Assembly (NCBI RefSeq): GCF_021134715.1
Contig: NC_060017.1
Coordinates: forward strand, 6,634,001 to 6,698,000
Reading direction: 5' to 3'
DNA from: Daphnia pulex
Taxonomy: Eukaryota; Arthropoda; Branchiopoda; Diplostraca; Daphniidae
Length of the DNA: 64,000 nt
Part shown: positions 21,901-34,900 of the stretch, one piece after another
Numbering within the stretch: position 1 is the first letter of the stretch
Layout of the letters: each line of letters opens with the position of its first letter
The notes under the pieces: generated by a model
Seen by the model: the letters and a program-made list of their open reading frames with translations, nothing else
The model's database searches: none
Told to the model about the DNA's origin: nothing
Program-made: the position numbers and the translations under genes

Positions 21901-22297
21901 AAAAAAATTGACTTGAACCGGACGCTCTGTTTATTGAATTTTTAATGTTATGTACGTTCAAGAATAAAAATAGATTTTACTTGTTACATTTATGATTTAT
22001 TTATTCAACAACTGTATATACATATTACAAACATTTGTGGGGAAATTGGGGTTTAAGGAATAGATGTTGGTGAATATTATGGGGTTTGAGGAATAGAAGT
22101 GGATTTATAGGTGGGTTATGGATGTGATTAACAAAGGATTTTATTATTAACTCATTAAAACAAACCACAACTTCTAGTTAATGAAAATAAAAATACCCCC
22201 CACCCAATCTCCCTGTTGATCTCCCAATCGCGAAGGCATGTTTATTATTTGTTCAACGTAAAAATTCCCCGTATTACTTTTTTTTTCATTCTCAGCA
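21901..22297. other. AT-rich spacer, no gene seen
   Basis: Holds a short imperfect GGGGTTT-AGGAATAGA repeat (about 22045-22105). Possibly the 3' part of the minus-strand transcript described at 23554-24180. Confidence 0.35.
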
Positions 22298-22511
22298 TAT
22301 AAACGGTTAACTTCATAGACGCAAATGGCAATTAAACAAAATACTGGATGTAACTTCTGTAGCACAACACCAGCGATTCAACACCAAGGAACCGTTTCTG
22401 TTCCTTTTCAACATGTAAACAGTTAACTGTATAGACACAAATAACAATTAAAACTGGATGTAACTTTTGTGCACAACACCGACAACACCAGCAGTCCGAC
22501 ACCAAGGAACA
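22298..22511. repeat. Diverged tandem duplication, unit about 105 bp
   Basis: Units about 22298-22403 and 22410-22511 share AAACGGTTAACT / AAACAGTTAACT, ACTGGATGTAACTT, GCACAACACC and ACACCAAGGAAC. Diverged by substitutions and small indels. Confidence 0.75.
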
Positions 22512-22983
22512 GCAACAGTTTAACTCGATGCAAAGATCTTTCACCAGTATAGGCTGCAACAGCAGACCATATTGGACAGCAACATCACTGCTACGTAAAC
22601 ATAAACCTATGACCAAAATGAAATTAATGTTTGCATCAATGGAAATTTTGTATAATATAAAAAAAAATACATCACTTCAAATGGAATTAACCCAAATATT
22701 CTATGGCAAAATTATCTGATTACTATAGATGAAACAGAAATTTCCATGAAACTAGATTTCTCATTTAAGATTTCAATACGAATTCATTTGAAATTTGTAT
22801 GTACTCTGAAGCAAAACAAAAACATTCTTCTACAGTATCTGCCGATCTTGTTAACAAATTCCCCTTAAATAATACATAACTCAATACATCGAAGGATCGA
22901 AGGAAAGAGCTGTTGACTTGATAAAATCCCCATATGTTAAAATAACCAATGTAAGCAATTATAGTAGTCCAAGCATGATACTT

Positions 22984-23712
22984 CCCAAGTTAGAACTTAT
23001 AATCTTATCAAATTACCATTTCAAGAAGTCTTCTTGCAGTTCTACTAGATGTCCAACATTTCGGCAACCAAAATGCAGCATGATCCAGCGTCAACCAGAT
23101 ATGGCTGATCCCATAAGACTTGAAGCATGGAACTCCCCCACACTCCAGGACAACATCGGCACCAAAGACTGCATGCAACAGCTCAGTTTAATCACACCTT
23201 TTGCTGGATGACTGCAACCAATCCATGTGCACATTAGACTGCAACAAAGAAGCGCAGACTTCACCTGGCTATTGAAAAACAAAATCAAGTTACTATCAAG
23301 GAACAGAATCTCATGTGACATAACAAAACGACAGAAGTATGAAGTTCCCCCCAAGTTAGAACTTATAATCTTATCAAATTACCATTTCAAGAAGTCTTCT
23401 TGCAGTTCTACTAGATGTCCAACATTTCGGCAACCAAAATGCAGCATGATCCAGCGTCAACCAGATATGGCTGATCCCATAAGACTTGAAGCATGGAACT
23501 CCCCCACACTCCAGGACAACATCGGCACCAAAGACTGCATGCAACAGCTCAGTTTAATCACACCTTTTGCTGGATGACTGCAACCAATCCATGTGCACAT
23601 TAGACTGCAACAAAGAAGCGCAGACTTCACCTGGCTATTGAAAAACAAAATCGAGTTACTATCAAGGAACAGAATCTCATGTGACATAACAAAACGACAG
23701 AAGTATGAAGTT
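22984..23712. repeat. Recent tandem duplication, period 366 bp
   Basis: Copies 22984-23346 and 23350-23712 differ at one base that I find (A at 23287, G at 23653), so the duplication is young. On the minus strand each copy carries a polypyrimidine-AG acceptor (TTTTTCAATAG), an exon-like block and a GTAATT donor. Confidence 0.92.
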
Positions 23713-23831
23713 AAACTATACAATCTCTCAGAATTACCTTGATAAATCTTACAAAGGAATATGTAGTTGTCAAGTTTTCCAACTTGAAAATAACAAATGT
23801 AATCCTCATTTCCATAATGGTCTTTACTCAT
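23554..23831 (-). CDS. Putative short two-exon ORF on a minus-strand transcript
   Basis: Exon 23831-23738 starts ATG and encodes MSKDHYGNEDYICYFQVGKL, then DNYIFLCKIYQ, followed by a GTAATT donor in phase 1. It joins at 23630 (after TAGCCAG) to GEVCASLLQSNVHMDWLQSS, ending SKRCD with TAA at 23554. Total 56 residues, no recognised domain. A possible 5' exon lies at about 24180-24025 with a GTACTC donor. After the TAA the same frame stays open for some 70 more codons to the next donor, in both tandem copies. The locus may therefore be a decayed longer gene, or noncoding. Confidence 0.25.
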
Positions 23832-24092
23832 AATTGCAACAGAGAAGCAAAGGGGTCTACTCTCTAGTCATTAACTAAATCTGTAGCGATCAACTATAAT
23901 TACTTTAATTGTTCTGAAAGTGTTCCGCATGTGACGAAACGAGCAAGAGACATTTTTGAAAAAATGGATAGCAGTTTCAACACACGAAGTATGTAAGGAA
24001 AAAACATGGAAAAAACACACCAGAATGAGTACCTTTCCGCTCAGTGTCTTTAGAAGAAATGACAGAATTTTCGTCACTAACGGACGCATTCG

Positions 24093-24105
24093 CGCCATCT
24101 AGCGG
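24093..24105. promoter_or_regulatory. CTCF-like motif CGCCATCTAGCGG
   Basis: Exact copy of the 13-mer at 3811-3823. It lies at the putative 5' end of the minus-strand transcript, between the duplication-rich region and the ADAMTS-like gene, a natural boundary position. Confidence 0.45.
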
Positions 24106-24189
24106 ACATAGTTTTATCCACCTAGTGACAGCCAATAGGCAATAGCCATCAGCCAAGGTATAGCGACCGTAGAAGTCCAGCAATTTTCA

Positions 24190-25849
24190 AATAACTTTCA
24201 GTTTTGTTACAACACGAAGGTAAAAAATTTGATTGCATCCCCAAACCATCTCCCAAACTCTTTAAAAATTTTACCTACCATCAAAGTGGGAAAATTAAAA
24301 TTAAAAAACCAAAACAAACAAACATACCTATCGGGAAAATCACGCGCGCAGCAAGGAACTGGAATACCACTGGGTTATTTCGAATTTCTATGCAAATCGA
24401 TACCTATAAAGTTCAAAATCAATTTAAAAAAAAGGAGAATAAAATCCGCCATGGAGAAAGCTTTTCTGTATCATTAAAAATGTTTTTGTTTTTCAATAGG
24501 TTTTACAATTAGACACATAAAGAAGCGATAAAAGTGGGCGCGAGAAGGAGAAATGACGTCATACAAAATCAAATAATAATACACATTGAACTGGCATTTG
24601 GTATGAAGGGTATCGGAGAAATTCTGTAAAAACACGGGCGGTTAACATGTAAATGTCATTGAATTATGATCCACATTTCTAGACCTACCTCAAAGCTAAT
24701 AAATACATAATACAGAACACAGCACTTGGAAAAAGGAAATCAAATTGAACAAACCAAATTTAGGGGGGGTGAATGGGAGAGGGCGGTAAGTGATGTTTTC
24801 AATTTTCTTTTAATAGCAAATTGCCGATTATTAGCCGCCAACTCTTCGTGGAACAGGAAAAAAAAGGGGAGAGAGGGGAATCTGCGATCCAACTCAAAAT
24901 ACGAGATTTCATCTTTTCAGATCTGAGTTTTTTTTTTGCAACCAATTTAGGGGAGGGAATTAAAAATTTGTGTATGGATGAATAACTTGGTTAGATGAGA
25001 GGAATGGAGCACAAAACATGTTTGAACTGATTGATTCTTATTCCTATTTCAAATAGTTGCAGTGCAGCCCATATACCGGTGTAGTATAGGGAGCCGCCAC
25101 ATCATCAGCTGTCCGCTACAGTCGACTTTGTCCTGCTCAGCACGTCGTCGAGTATTTCTTCTTTTTTTTTTTCTTTCGTCGCCACCAAAGCATATTTAAC
25201 AAGCGATTCTGCACACACATACACAAAGAGCAATCAAGGAAACGCCGCATGTGGCCGACTGCCGAACTCCTGCCGGATTTGTCACGCGAGATAAAAGTTT
25301 GTCTTGTCCCTTGTCCGCCTTTTGTATGGCACTGCTGTTTCATTGCCCACTTTTATCTTCGCTTCTTCTTCTTCTTCTTCTGCACGGGCACATGTATGCA
25401 TGCTTTAAACTCTACTGTATATTATGCAACCGATCCCGCTGCATCGTCACACAACGATAAATTTTCTCTTTTCAATTGTGCACTAATTCACTGCGCGCCA
25501 GACACGAAAAAACGATTTAAAACATTTTTGTTCGCATAGATCCACCATAATTGACGAACGGACAACAATCACGGCAGTTATCATCCACATGTACAGGGAA
25601 ATGGAGAAAAAGTCAAAAAGATTATTATTATTTTGTTTTTCTTAAAGGGGCGACACGCTTTATCTTCTTAATCTCTTCTCTTAATATTCACAATGATTTG
25701 AAAGGTGTTGGAGGAGGGAAAGGAGCATCAATAATTTTTTTTTCTGTTAGTTTTACGACGACGCTGTAAATTTCTTTTTCCGTTTTTATGTCTTCTCATT
25801 TCGGTTTGTGTGTTGTTGTTGTTGTTGTTTGCTGTCGATCGAAGGGTTT
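24190..25849. other. 3' flank of the ADAMTS-like gene
   Basis: AT-rich, with TTC and TTG (GTTGTTGTT near 25812) repeats. It probably includes the 3' UTR of the minus-strand gene. No coding exon found after the PLAC stop at 25850. Confidence 0.45.
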
Positions 25850-25965
25850 TCACGTTTTCGGTTTGGAACAAGAAGCGCAGCACGACACGAGATAATATTT
25901 CAGCTTGCAGAGTCGAGCTTGAACCACCAAGTGACAGTTTTTAAACTTGTCCGAACAACCTTCAC
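25850..25965 (-). CDS. Terminal exon encoding the PLAC domain
   Basis: Part of the ADAMTS-like gene, found by splicing (acceptor AACTGCTTAG). It reads GEGCSDKFKNCHLVVQARLC, then KLKYYLVSCCASCSKPKT and stop. The six-cysteine spacing and the CCASC ending are those of the PLAC (protease and lacunin) module that closes ADAMTS-like and papilin proteins. Confidence 0.93.
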
Positions 25966-28900
25966 CTAAGCAGTTAAAAACAAAAATGATGGTATAATAA
26001 ATATTCAGACAATTTTACAATATTTAAATTGCATTTTATACCCGACGCTGATGCGCTGGCGTCGGTCGTCGGTCCATCACCTCCGATGGTCGGAGCTGTG
26101 GTCACTATATTTAATGCCGCACTGTCGACAGCCTTGTTGCTGGATTTGGGAAGTTTGGAGGCTTTCTTGGGTTTCACCGGTTCTTGGACCATAGTCTCGG
26201 TTTCGTTATTATTTCGATTGCTCTCTACACTAATGACGGGCGTGTCTTGGGCTTCCATTCCGTTTTCGTCGTTCCCTGGCACTAAAAACATAAAAGCAAA
26301 ATACAGATTAGTAAATAGCCTCTTATTGTAAATTGATGGAATGGAACAACGACAGCCGAAACAAGTTTGAAACGACAGCACCTACCTTCGTTACAATTTG
26401 TTCGGACATTGCAGGCCTGTCGAAGCAGTGGTCGATCCTCTTCTCGGCAGTCCTGTGATGGCATCTGGTTCGAATCGAGGCATTTGACTTCACGACGCTG
26501 AGCTCCCGTTCCGCAGGTAGCCGAACACTAATCAATTTTAAGCAAAACAAAAAAAAGGTAATCGATGAAGAATCCAGTTTCATAAAAATGGGCTAACTCG
26601 TTTATGACAGCTTCATTGGTCATAAATCAATGAAAACCAATAACCAGTTATGCTGTTGAAAATTTTGACGATCAAATTGGAAGACAAAAAAAAATTCCAT
26701 TTTATTTTTGAATGGTCATACCTCAGACCAGTCGGTCGTGTACCACTGTGGAAGGCATTTGCCCAAGTTGCATGGAGCCGTGTTGTTGGGCTTATCTCGA
26801 GCTGGGCACTGCATATCCAACCCGACTCGATACTGGCCTCTCATAAAAGTCAGACATATGACCTCTCGAGTCTGAGTTCCTTCATCGCACGTTGCCGAAC
26901 ACTGGAAAATATTATTGAAAAATATCGACAAATAAGGGTAAGCTCTTTTAATAATATATAACACAGAAAAGGCATTTTCTGTTTGTTTTGGCTTCCATCC
27001 CAAAACACGTCAACCGATAATAGAAAAAAATAATAGAAAATAAAAATACCTGAGACCAAGGTCCGGCAAACCACTTGCCGCTGCAATCTTTTGCCGAGAC
27101 ACAGGTCCTGGATGTGTCGGGCTTCTTGCTCACGTCGCAATCCATTTCGCTGTTGCTGGAACAGTGAGCTTTGCGTGTCTGGATCCCAGTTCCGCATTCT
27201 TCCGAACACTGGTAAAATAATAAGAGAGACAAAAGTAGAAAATGATGATGATGCAACAAACTCTTGCGTCTGCCGGAAATATGTTTTTTTTAGAAAGGGA
27301 AATGACGGTACATACCTGACCGGTCCATTCGGTAAAGAACCAGGTGTTGGCCGAGCAGGATCCCATGTCGCAAATATCGCTGCCGGAGGGCTTCTCCGTG
27401 GCGGAGCAATCGGATTCGCCGACATCACGTCCGTCAAATCCTTGGCAGTAGACGCGCCTGTGCCTCATTCCCTTGCCGCAGCTCGTCGAGCACTTAATAA
27501 CAGATGGAGAAGGTGAGACGGCGACAAGGTAAAAGCATTCAATTCACATTCGCCAGTTATCAATCACGAGCCGAAGACAAGACGCGCTACGTTAATCGCG
27601 CTGATATATCACACACACAGGTGGGAAATGGGAAAAATGCAAATGGAAAAACGAAAACAAGAGAAAAAGATTCTCACTTTTCCCCAATCGGAGGTGTGCC
27701 ATTTGGCACAGTGTCCCAAGTTGCAATTGCGGACTCTGGGGACGAGAGGGGCGGCCCCGAGACAGGCGGCCTCGTTGACCCTCATCGTCAACGTGGCGGA
27801 TATTTCTTGTTTGCAGGTCAGATCGCGTGTCTGGATTCCATCGCCACACGTTACGGAGCACGGGGTCCACTCGCCGAGAACCCAACTGGTCAGGAAGAAA
27901 AAGAATGTCACACAATCACCAGGGATTCCATTCGACACACAAACGGATGAGGGAGCCCGTACAAGGAATAATCAAAAAATACAAAAAAATACTACAAAAT
28001 ACAAAAAGGAGATGAGATCCATACAAGGAGACAGAGCTCATATTTTAATATTAGAAACAGCGTGGAGAGTCGCCTAATACTTCAAAAGCTCCTGTCACTG
28101 CTATACACAGAATTCCGGAATGGAATTCAAACAGAAGGTGCAACTGTTTCGACCGTTCCAGGAATATTGATTCGTGTATAATAACGCCGTCTAGAGTCTA
28201 TGCTACTACTTATTATAAGAAATACGAAGACTGTACTCACTCGGCTGGACAAGGTTTGGGACCGCATCGAACAGTCTCCGAAGGTGGTCGGTCCTCTTCC
28301 TTGCAACGGTGATCGGCCACGGGCACTTGATCTCTGTCTCTGACGCAGACGATCAGCGCTTGTTGTACACCTGCCAATTGCCGCAACACAGTCCATTAAT
28401 ATGCGTAATAAAATAAATACGACACACCGTTTTCACGGTCGCAAAAGAAAGGTATATCTACGTAGTATAGTAAATACTACGCAATTGTGTGGTGGTGGTG
28501 ATTATTTATGTATTTACCTCCTCCGCAAGTTTTGGAACATTCAGAGAATCCAACTTGTTTCCATACAAAGCCCTTGCCATTGGGATGACGGCGGGGGCCG
28601 CGGCGATGAGGCGGAGGCGTCGCAACGTTAGGGTCGATCGCCTGGAGCTCTGGCGATCCGAGCTTGCCCTGTTCTCCCGGAGCAGACGAGCTGCCGGCCG
28701 CTCCTCCGCTGGGCTTGTTGTGGATTCTGTGCCCGTGTTGGCGTCTTTTGTTCGGAGTCCGGCCACCTGAGAAGAAAGAAAGAAAGAAAAAAATAAATAA
28801 CATCAAAGTTTAATACACTTTTGTGTGTGTGTGTGTGCCCGCCTTGTGTATACACAACACAAGTGTTTATAGATCCGAAAAGTCAACGACCCACAAACCA

Positions 28901-31900
28901 AAACGTATATAAACATGAGAGAGCCGGCCATATAACAGGTCAGCAGCCAACAACCCTTTTTTTTTTATTTATTTATTTTTTTTTTTTTATCCTTCAATTG
29001 AAACGTCTCGAAATCAAAGCTCAGAGGAATTTCTAGAATACCCGGCTGAAGAAGAGATAAAAAGAAAAAAACAACCGTTGGGGGCTGAGCACGGCTGCGA
29101 GACCCATTAAAATAGCGTTTACGGCTCCCGTTTACCTCTTTTTCCCACCCTCTCTCTCTCTCTCCAATCTAAAATAGCACGACACTGGATACACTATGAA
29201 AATAACGACCGTGAATAAACATCACGCAAAGCTATATAGTTAAACAGATATCAGTGATTCCATCAACTTTATATGGTGTATATAACTATAAAATCATTTT
29301 CGAAATAGAAATAGAAAGAAATAGAAATACCGTGATTTTGGTGGGCCGTTCGACCCGTTTCTTTGTTGGGAAGGACAGCAGGGGCGATGGTGGCAGAGTC
29401 TCCGGCGGATAGCACTGAAGGATTGTTGTTGTTGACGTGATCCGACGTCGAGGGAGAATCAAAGTTGGAGCCCGGCACAGCGATGCCCAGAGTGGCCAAA
29501 CTGCCGCTGGAGCTCAGTGAAGATGGGAAGTTGCCACTGTTGGTTGGGTAATTAGATAAGCCAAGACCAGCACTGCCACTGGGCGGTGAAAGTTGTTGAT
29601 GGATACCACCCAATCCGGCGGCTGAACCTTGTTGGTTTGATTGGATGGTTTGAAACAGTCCACCTTCGGATCCCAGACTGCGCGGTGGAGACGGATTGGC
29701 GCCAAGAAAGTTGGTGGCAGTTGGTGAATTGGACGCCGCATCCAGTTGAAATCGCCCAGGTGGCACAATTATGGATGAAGACGCTGTGCCGCCGTTTAGG
29801 CCGTCAGTTTGAACGGTCGGTGATGGATTGTTACTAGGGCGAGGGACGATATTGCTGTTGGCCACTCCCAAAGGTAACATGTACTCGTATTTGATCCCGG
29901 GATTAATCTGCTGGTAAATGACCTAGAAAATTTACAAAATGACGATTAAATGTTATTATTTTTATATTGCACTATTTTTGTATTACCATAATATCAATGG
30001 GCTCGGTCAGCGGTCCTTGTGTGGTTATCAGCTCGGGGGTAGTTGTATCTTGGCGCCTGTAGGCAAACGTCGTACCGGCCGCTTGGTACTCGCCGGACCA
30101 GTTGATGGCCCAATTACCATTGAAGACGAATGTGCCATCGGAACGCCTTAAAGCTGCAAAAGTTTGGTGGGAAAACAAAAAGGGTAAGACGTTGATTGCC
30201 AATTTACAATCTCTATGCATTCGTAATGATATTTGCCCGTTATTCACGGGAAAACGAATCAAAAAGAAAAATTGTGAGATAAACATCAAGATTTCGCCGC
30301 ATGTGATGACGTGTGTGGTGTGTCGATCCAGCGCTTAAATTATAAAAGCACGCCGGATAGATACGAACGAAAACACTTCACCGACGGTCAGCAAATGAAA
30401 AAAAAAAAAAAAAAACCATAAAGGGCCGATGACCCGAAACAAGTCGGCGGGGCAATCTCCTCATTCTATATGCAATCAGTCAGGTATGGATTTGAGAGAG
30501 AAAGGGAAAAAAAAGAAAGAAAAACCTAGACGCCGGATGACTCACGGAGATCAACTCCTTTTGGTTGGGCAAAGGTTTTTCTTTTTTTTTTAGTTTTAGT
30601 TTTAGTTTTATTGCTCCAAAAAAGTTTTCCCGTTATCTGGTTGTTGTTGTTGTTGTTGTGTCTCGCACCTTGCACAACAAAACAGTCATTGATTTATGGT
30701 CTGAGTGTAGGATAGGGAATATAAGCGGAGATCTCCTCCGCCGCCCTTAGGATATGTGAACGAACGACACGGCTCGTAATTTGCTCGTCGAATAAAATTT
30801 AAAAAAAAAAAAAAAAGAAAAACAGGCTCGAATGAATGGCTTTCCTCCTTTTGTGTGTTGTTTGTCAGATCCCCATCTCTGGCGCTCAGCGTGCTATTCC
30901 ACACCGGTGCCAATATATCAACTATCAGCATCAGTAGCTAGTGTGTCCCAGACGATGGCTGCTACTACTTATTCCCCGTGAAGCTTTCTAAAAAGGCAAC
31001 CACAACAACCAAAAGCTGTTGGAAAAAAAAGTCGCCTTCGCTTTTCTATACACGTCCCGAATGTTACAGCCATTTCGTCGGCCACCTTTTTCTGGTTCTC
31101 GATCGCGATCTAAACGCGACAAAATGGATACGATACACAACGTACGTGCCCATTAAAAGCCGAGTAATTTATTTCTCTGTTTTTTCTTTTTCTTTTTCCA
31201 AACGTCCGATCGGATAGTCAATCTAAGCGATTGTGTAACACACGTACGAACGTTTGCCCTTGTATACACACACCAGCGCCTTTTAATAGCAGATCCGTTT
31301 TAATAGTTTGTGTATGTAGGGATAGAATAAAAACACATTATCGTGATATAAGCGCCAAGGTTACCAAGTACACTGCACTACACACGCGTGAGCGTGTATT
31401 TATGTAACACAAGTGGATATACGGAGCTGTTTGTTGAATGCCTTTCTGACTTGGCATTTCCCAATTTCAGCTCCAGTAATAATAGCGCGACGATGAGAAC
31501 TTAAAAAGGTCTGGCTGGCGAACCGAATTTATTGGATTATCTACCGTCAACGAAAGAAAGAAAAAAGGGAAAGCTAATCTGACTGACTCTTCCCTCGTTG
31601 TGAGGTCCAATGCAATTTTTCTTCTTCTTCTTCCGTGTGTGCGCCAGCTAAATCACAATAGCCGTCGCCGTAACTGCAATCGATTACCCGTAATGTCTTG
31701 CCTTACATGGTCCGTCGAGTGTTTCGTTACCAGTTCGCGCGCCAATCATTGTATAGTAAATTTTCTTTTTGAACAAAAATATCGAACACCAACGCGCAGA
31801 GTGGCGCAACACGAAAGGGGAATGTGTGTAGAGATGATGGGTTGTATATATACGCATATACAAATGAGGCCCTTTTTTCTCTCTTCCAAGCCCTACAGCC

Positions 31901-34900
31901 CCGCACAGCCCTTGTGTGTGTGCGTACACCCAGATCGAATAACAACCAGTACCGACAGTCATTCAAGGCAACGGCCATTCACTCGTGACGGCCGGTAAAT
32001 AATAATGAAGAGGTCGACCTGGCCATATATACGTGGGCCGACACGTTACCGAAAAGGAGACTCCTCTCTCCTATAACACACGGATCGTGGCTTGTCGACA
32101 ATGGAGAGGGGGGGGGGGAGAAGAAATTCAAAATGGAAAAAGGAGCGCGCGGAACGGGCAATGACGCATCGCATTTCGCCGGAGCGCTGCGCTGCTACAC
32201 ACAGTCGTCCTTGTTGTACACAGATTGTAATATACTTTTGAGATGCCATATGTTGTGGGCTGGAGGCTCATCCACAGGCCTCCGGTGACGATAGACTCTT
32301 CATTTCAATGATGATTCTCCAAACATCGATCGATGATTTTGGAATTGTAGAATGCCGCCCGCGCCCCGCCACTTGGCGCAATTACCAAATGATTGAACTT
32401 TTCTCCAATAGCAACTGATTAGGGACAAAACTGTTGAATGTTTTTCTTTGATTCTTCTTCTTCTTCTTTTCCTTTGTTATTTTCCCAGCACCGGGGGCTC
32501 TCCCGCTGCGATCTATGGTCTCCGCCGCGAACCCACCGTTCATCAATTAAAATCAAAAGATAAAAGGAAAAGATAGGGAAGATAAGAAGAAAAAAAAAGT
32601 TCGAATCAGAGAAACCCGAAATATATAAAAATGGTGAAAAGGAAAGAAATTGCAGAATCACGGAGACACGTTTTAAAAAACGGGCCGCGATGGAAGCGGC
32701 GAGTGACTCTCCGGTCTCGTGTTGGTTCCTCTGTGTTCCGATCAAACAAGAAATATTTTTCTTCTCATTTCTTATTTCTCCTTATATACGTATGAGTCTA
32801 TAGGCTGTTGGTTCATCATCTATCTGGTAATACAATGGGGCCCGGTTGTCCCTGTCCCGCGTCCCGTCCGACAAAAGACACATCAGGACGCCGACAACAG
32901 ATAAAAAATAAAATACTACTACAAAGAAACGGGACAAAAAAAAAGCTGTACAGTCATAGTTACGTGATTCGAAGTAGCGGTCTATTAAAAAAAAAGGAAT
33001 AGTATATAAGAACGTTGTCTAACTATGTGTGGGGGCGTGGGGAACTTGAATTTTTCCACAATTGAAAAAATAAAATAAAAAAACTCTTAGGACCGTGACG
33101 TGTCGGCGGGATTGTCTTGTTAACGGATCGAACTTACAGATGTTTTAGTCCATTACATTACGTACAGTTGTGTGCACTGTATACATAACGTGAATGGTGT
33201 AATTTAGTATCAGTGTCATTTATAATTCAATGTTGTGTCCTGTCTGTTGCTGTTAAACAGAAAGAAGAAAAGAAAAACGGTTGAGAAATGAGACGAGATA
33301 GGAGAATGAGACGCGACAAGAGACATGGGCCTCCGTTCGCCGACCATTTGGGAAACGCGTCGGGCCAGACCAGAACATCTGCCGCGTGACGTGGCGACAC
33401 GTCCCGCACGTCACGTCAATGAAAGGATAAAAGAAGAGGAGGAACAAAAAAATAAAAATAAAATAAAATTCTTATTTTTTCGTGAATTATAATTTCGGCG
33501 CCAGAAATAAAAAGAGTTTTTAAAAATAATGTTTTTTCTCTCTCTCTAGAAAATAACGAAGAAGGTGAAGGTGAATATAGAGTTGTCGCTTGGCGAGATT
33601 TTCACTTGACGTGTCATGACGGTATTTTTTTCTCCCCTTAGCTATATAGCTACTCCCGCGTGAGTAGACTATTTAAAAAGCGACAAAGAGAGCGCGTCGA
33701 CGTAAATCAACGTCTTTGTCGCGCATCAGCAACAGCACGCACGCAACGGCAATTCAGAGAACTCACGATGATGATGCGAAGAATGGCACAGTGTCAATGA
33801 TGATGGCCGCCGTTGTTATTTTAACGCGCTAAAAGTTTCTGTACACACACTGTGCGTCCGTGAAATCTCCCTAATGTAGTGTGTGTGTGTGTGTGTTAGT
33901 TACCTAGATAGTTGCGACTGGGTTTGAACTCGGTGATGTTGACGTGGCAGGCGCCTTTGGGCAACTGGGCCACCAGATTGTAACCGGGTGGCAATTGCGG
34001 CTCCGTGAAGATGCCCGACACGATCTGACAGGTGGAATTGCTGCCGCCGCACACTCCGCAGGCATCCGGTCGTTTGTCCGATCCCACGATCCCGTCGCAG
34101 CCGATCGTCTGGAAAATAAAAAAATAAAAACAACAAAAAGTTAAACATAAGAAGAATTTCCTATTTCGAAAATCAAAAGGATTGAAAGAACAAGAAAAGG
34201 AGAATGGCCATCAGTTGGTCCGTGAAATGCCTCTGCACTGCTGAGCCGTGCTACTCGGCCATTGTTGTCCGCGTTTTAAATTTATACGAGATCGAGGTGG
34301 TAACACAGAGAGAGAAACGGGAAAGGAATCAAAGAAAGAAGAAGAAGAAAAAGCCACCTGGACTCAATTTAGAATTTTTCGATGAAATCTTTTTTGTTTA
34401 ACCCCGAGAACAGCTGACGAGATTGGTCTAAATGCCACAAGGATTTCTTTTGGTTGAGATTTAGTTTTGATGCGGTGGCCTCGAGATAATATTTTCAATT
34501 GAAATTAGATCCACACACACGAGCCTCCTCGGACAAAAATAAAACAAAAAAAAAACTAGATAGGAAATGAGAAGAATGTTGAAACGCGATGGTCATCGCT
34601 GCCATCGAGATGAATGCTCCATTCCACACCCACTCAAACTAGGCTCAAGTTATTATAGAGACAGAGTGAGTGAGGTGGTGGTGGTGGTGCTGGCCATGGT
34701 GGGCCAATATATTCATTTTCTCTCCGTCTTCTTCTTCTTCTTGCTGTATTTTTCTTATCTTATTCCTTAGCTCGTCTTTCTCTTTTTTTCTTCTTCTTCC
34801 TCGAAAAATGTACTACAGCAGACGCCTCGGTTAATTCTTATGCAAACAACAAACATCCACACACACACTCGGACCGCGCTGGGGCCTGATCGTATACATA

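Noticed and set aside
23091..23354. Minus-strand 87-codon frame with many cysteines (and its copy at 23457-23831)
   Set aside because: It reads through a clear intron acceptor (TTTTTCAATAG) and lacks its own start; a different spliced frame explains the block better.
25974..26381. Reading the penultimate ADAMTS-like exon through to a stop at 25974
   Set aside because: The read-through tail is AT-driven. A GTATAA donor at 26036-26041 and a phase-matched PLAC exon at 25850-25965 give the expected domain end.
28821..29880. Plus-strand frames opposite the TSP1 and spacer exons
   Set aside because: Antisense shadows of well-supported minus-strand exons.
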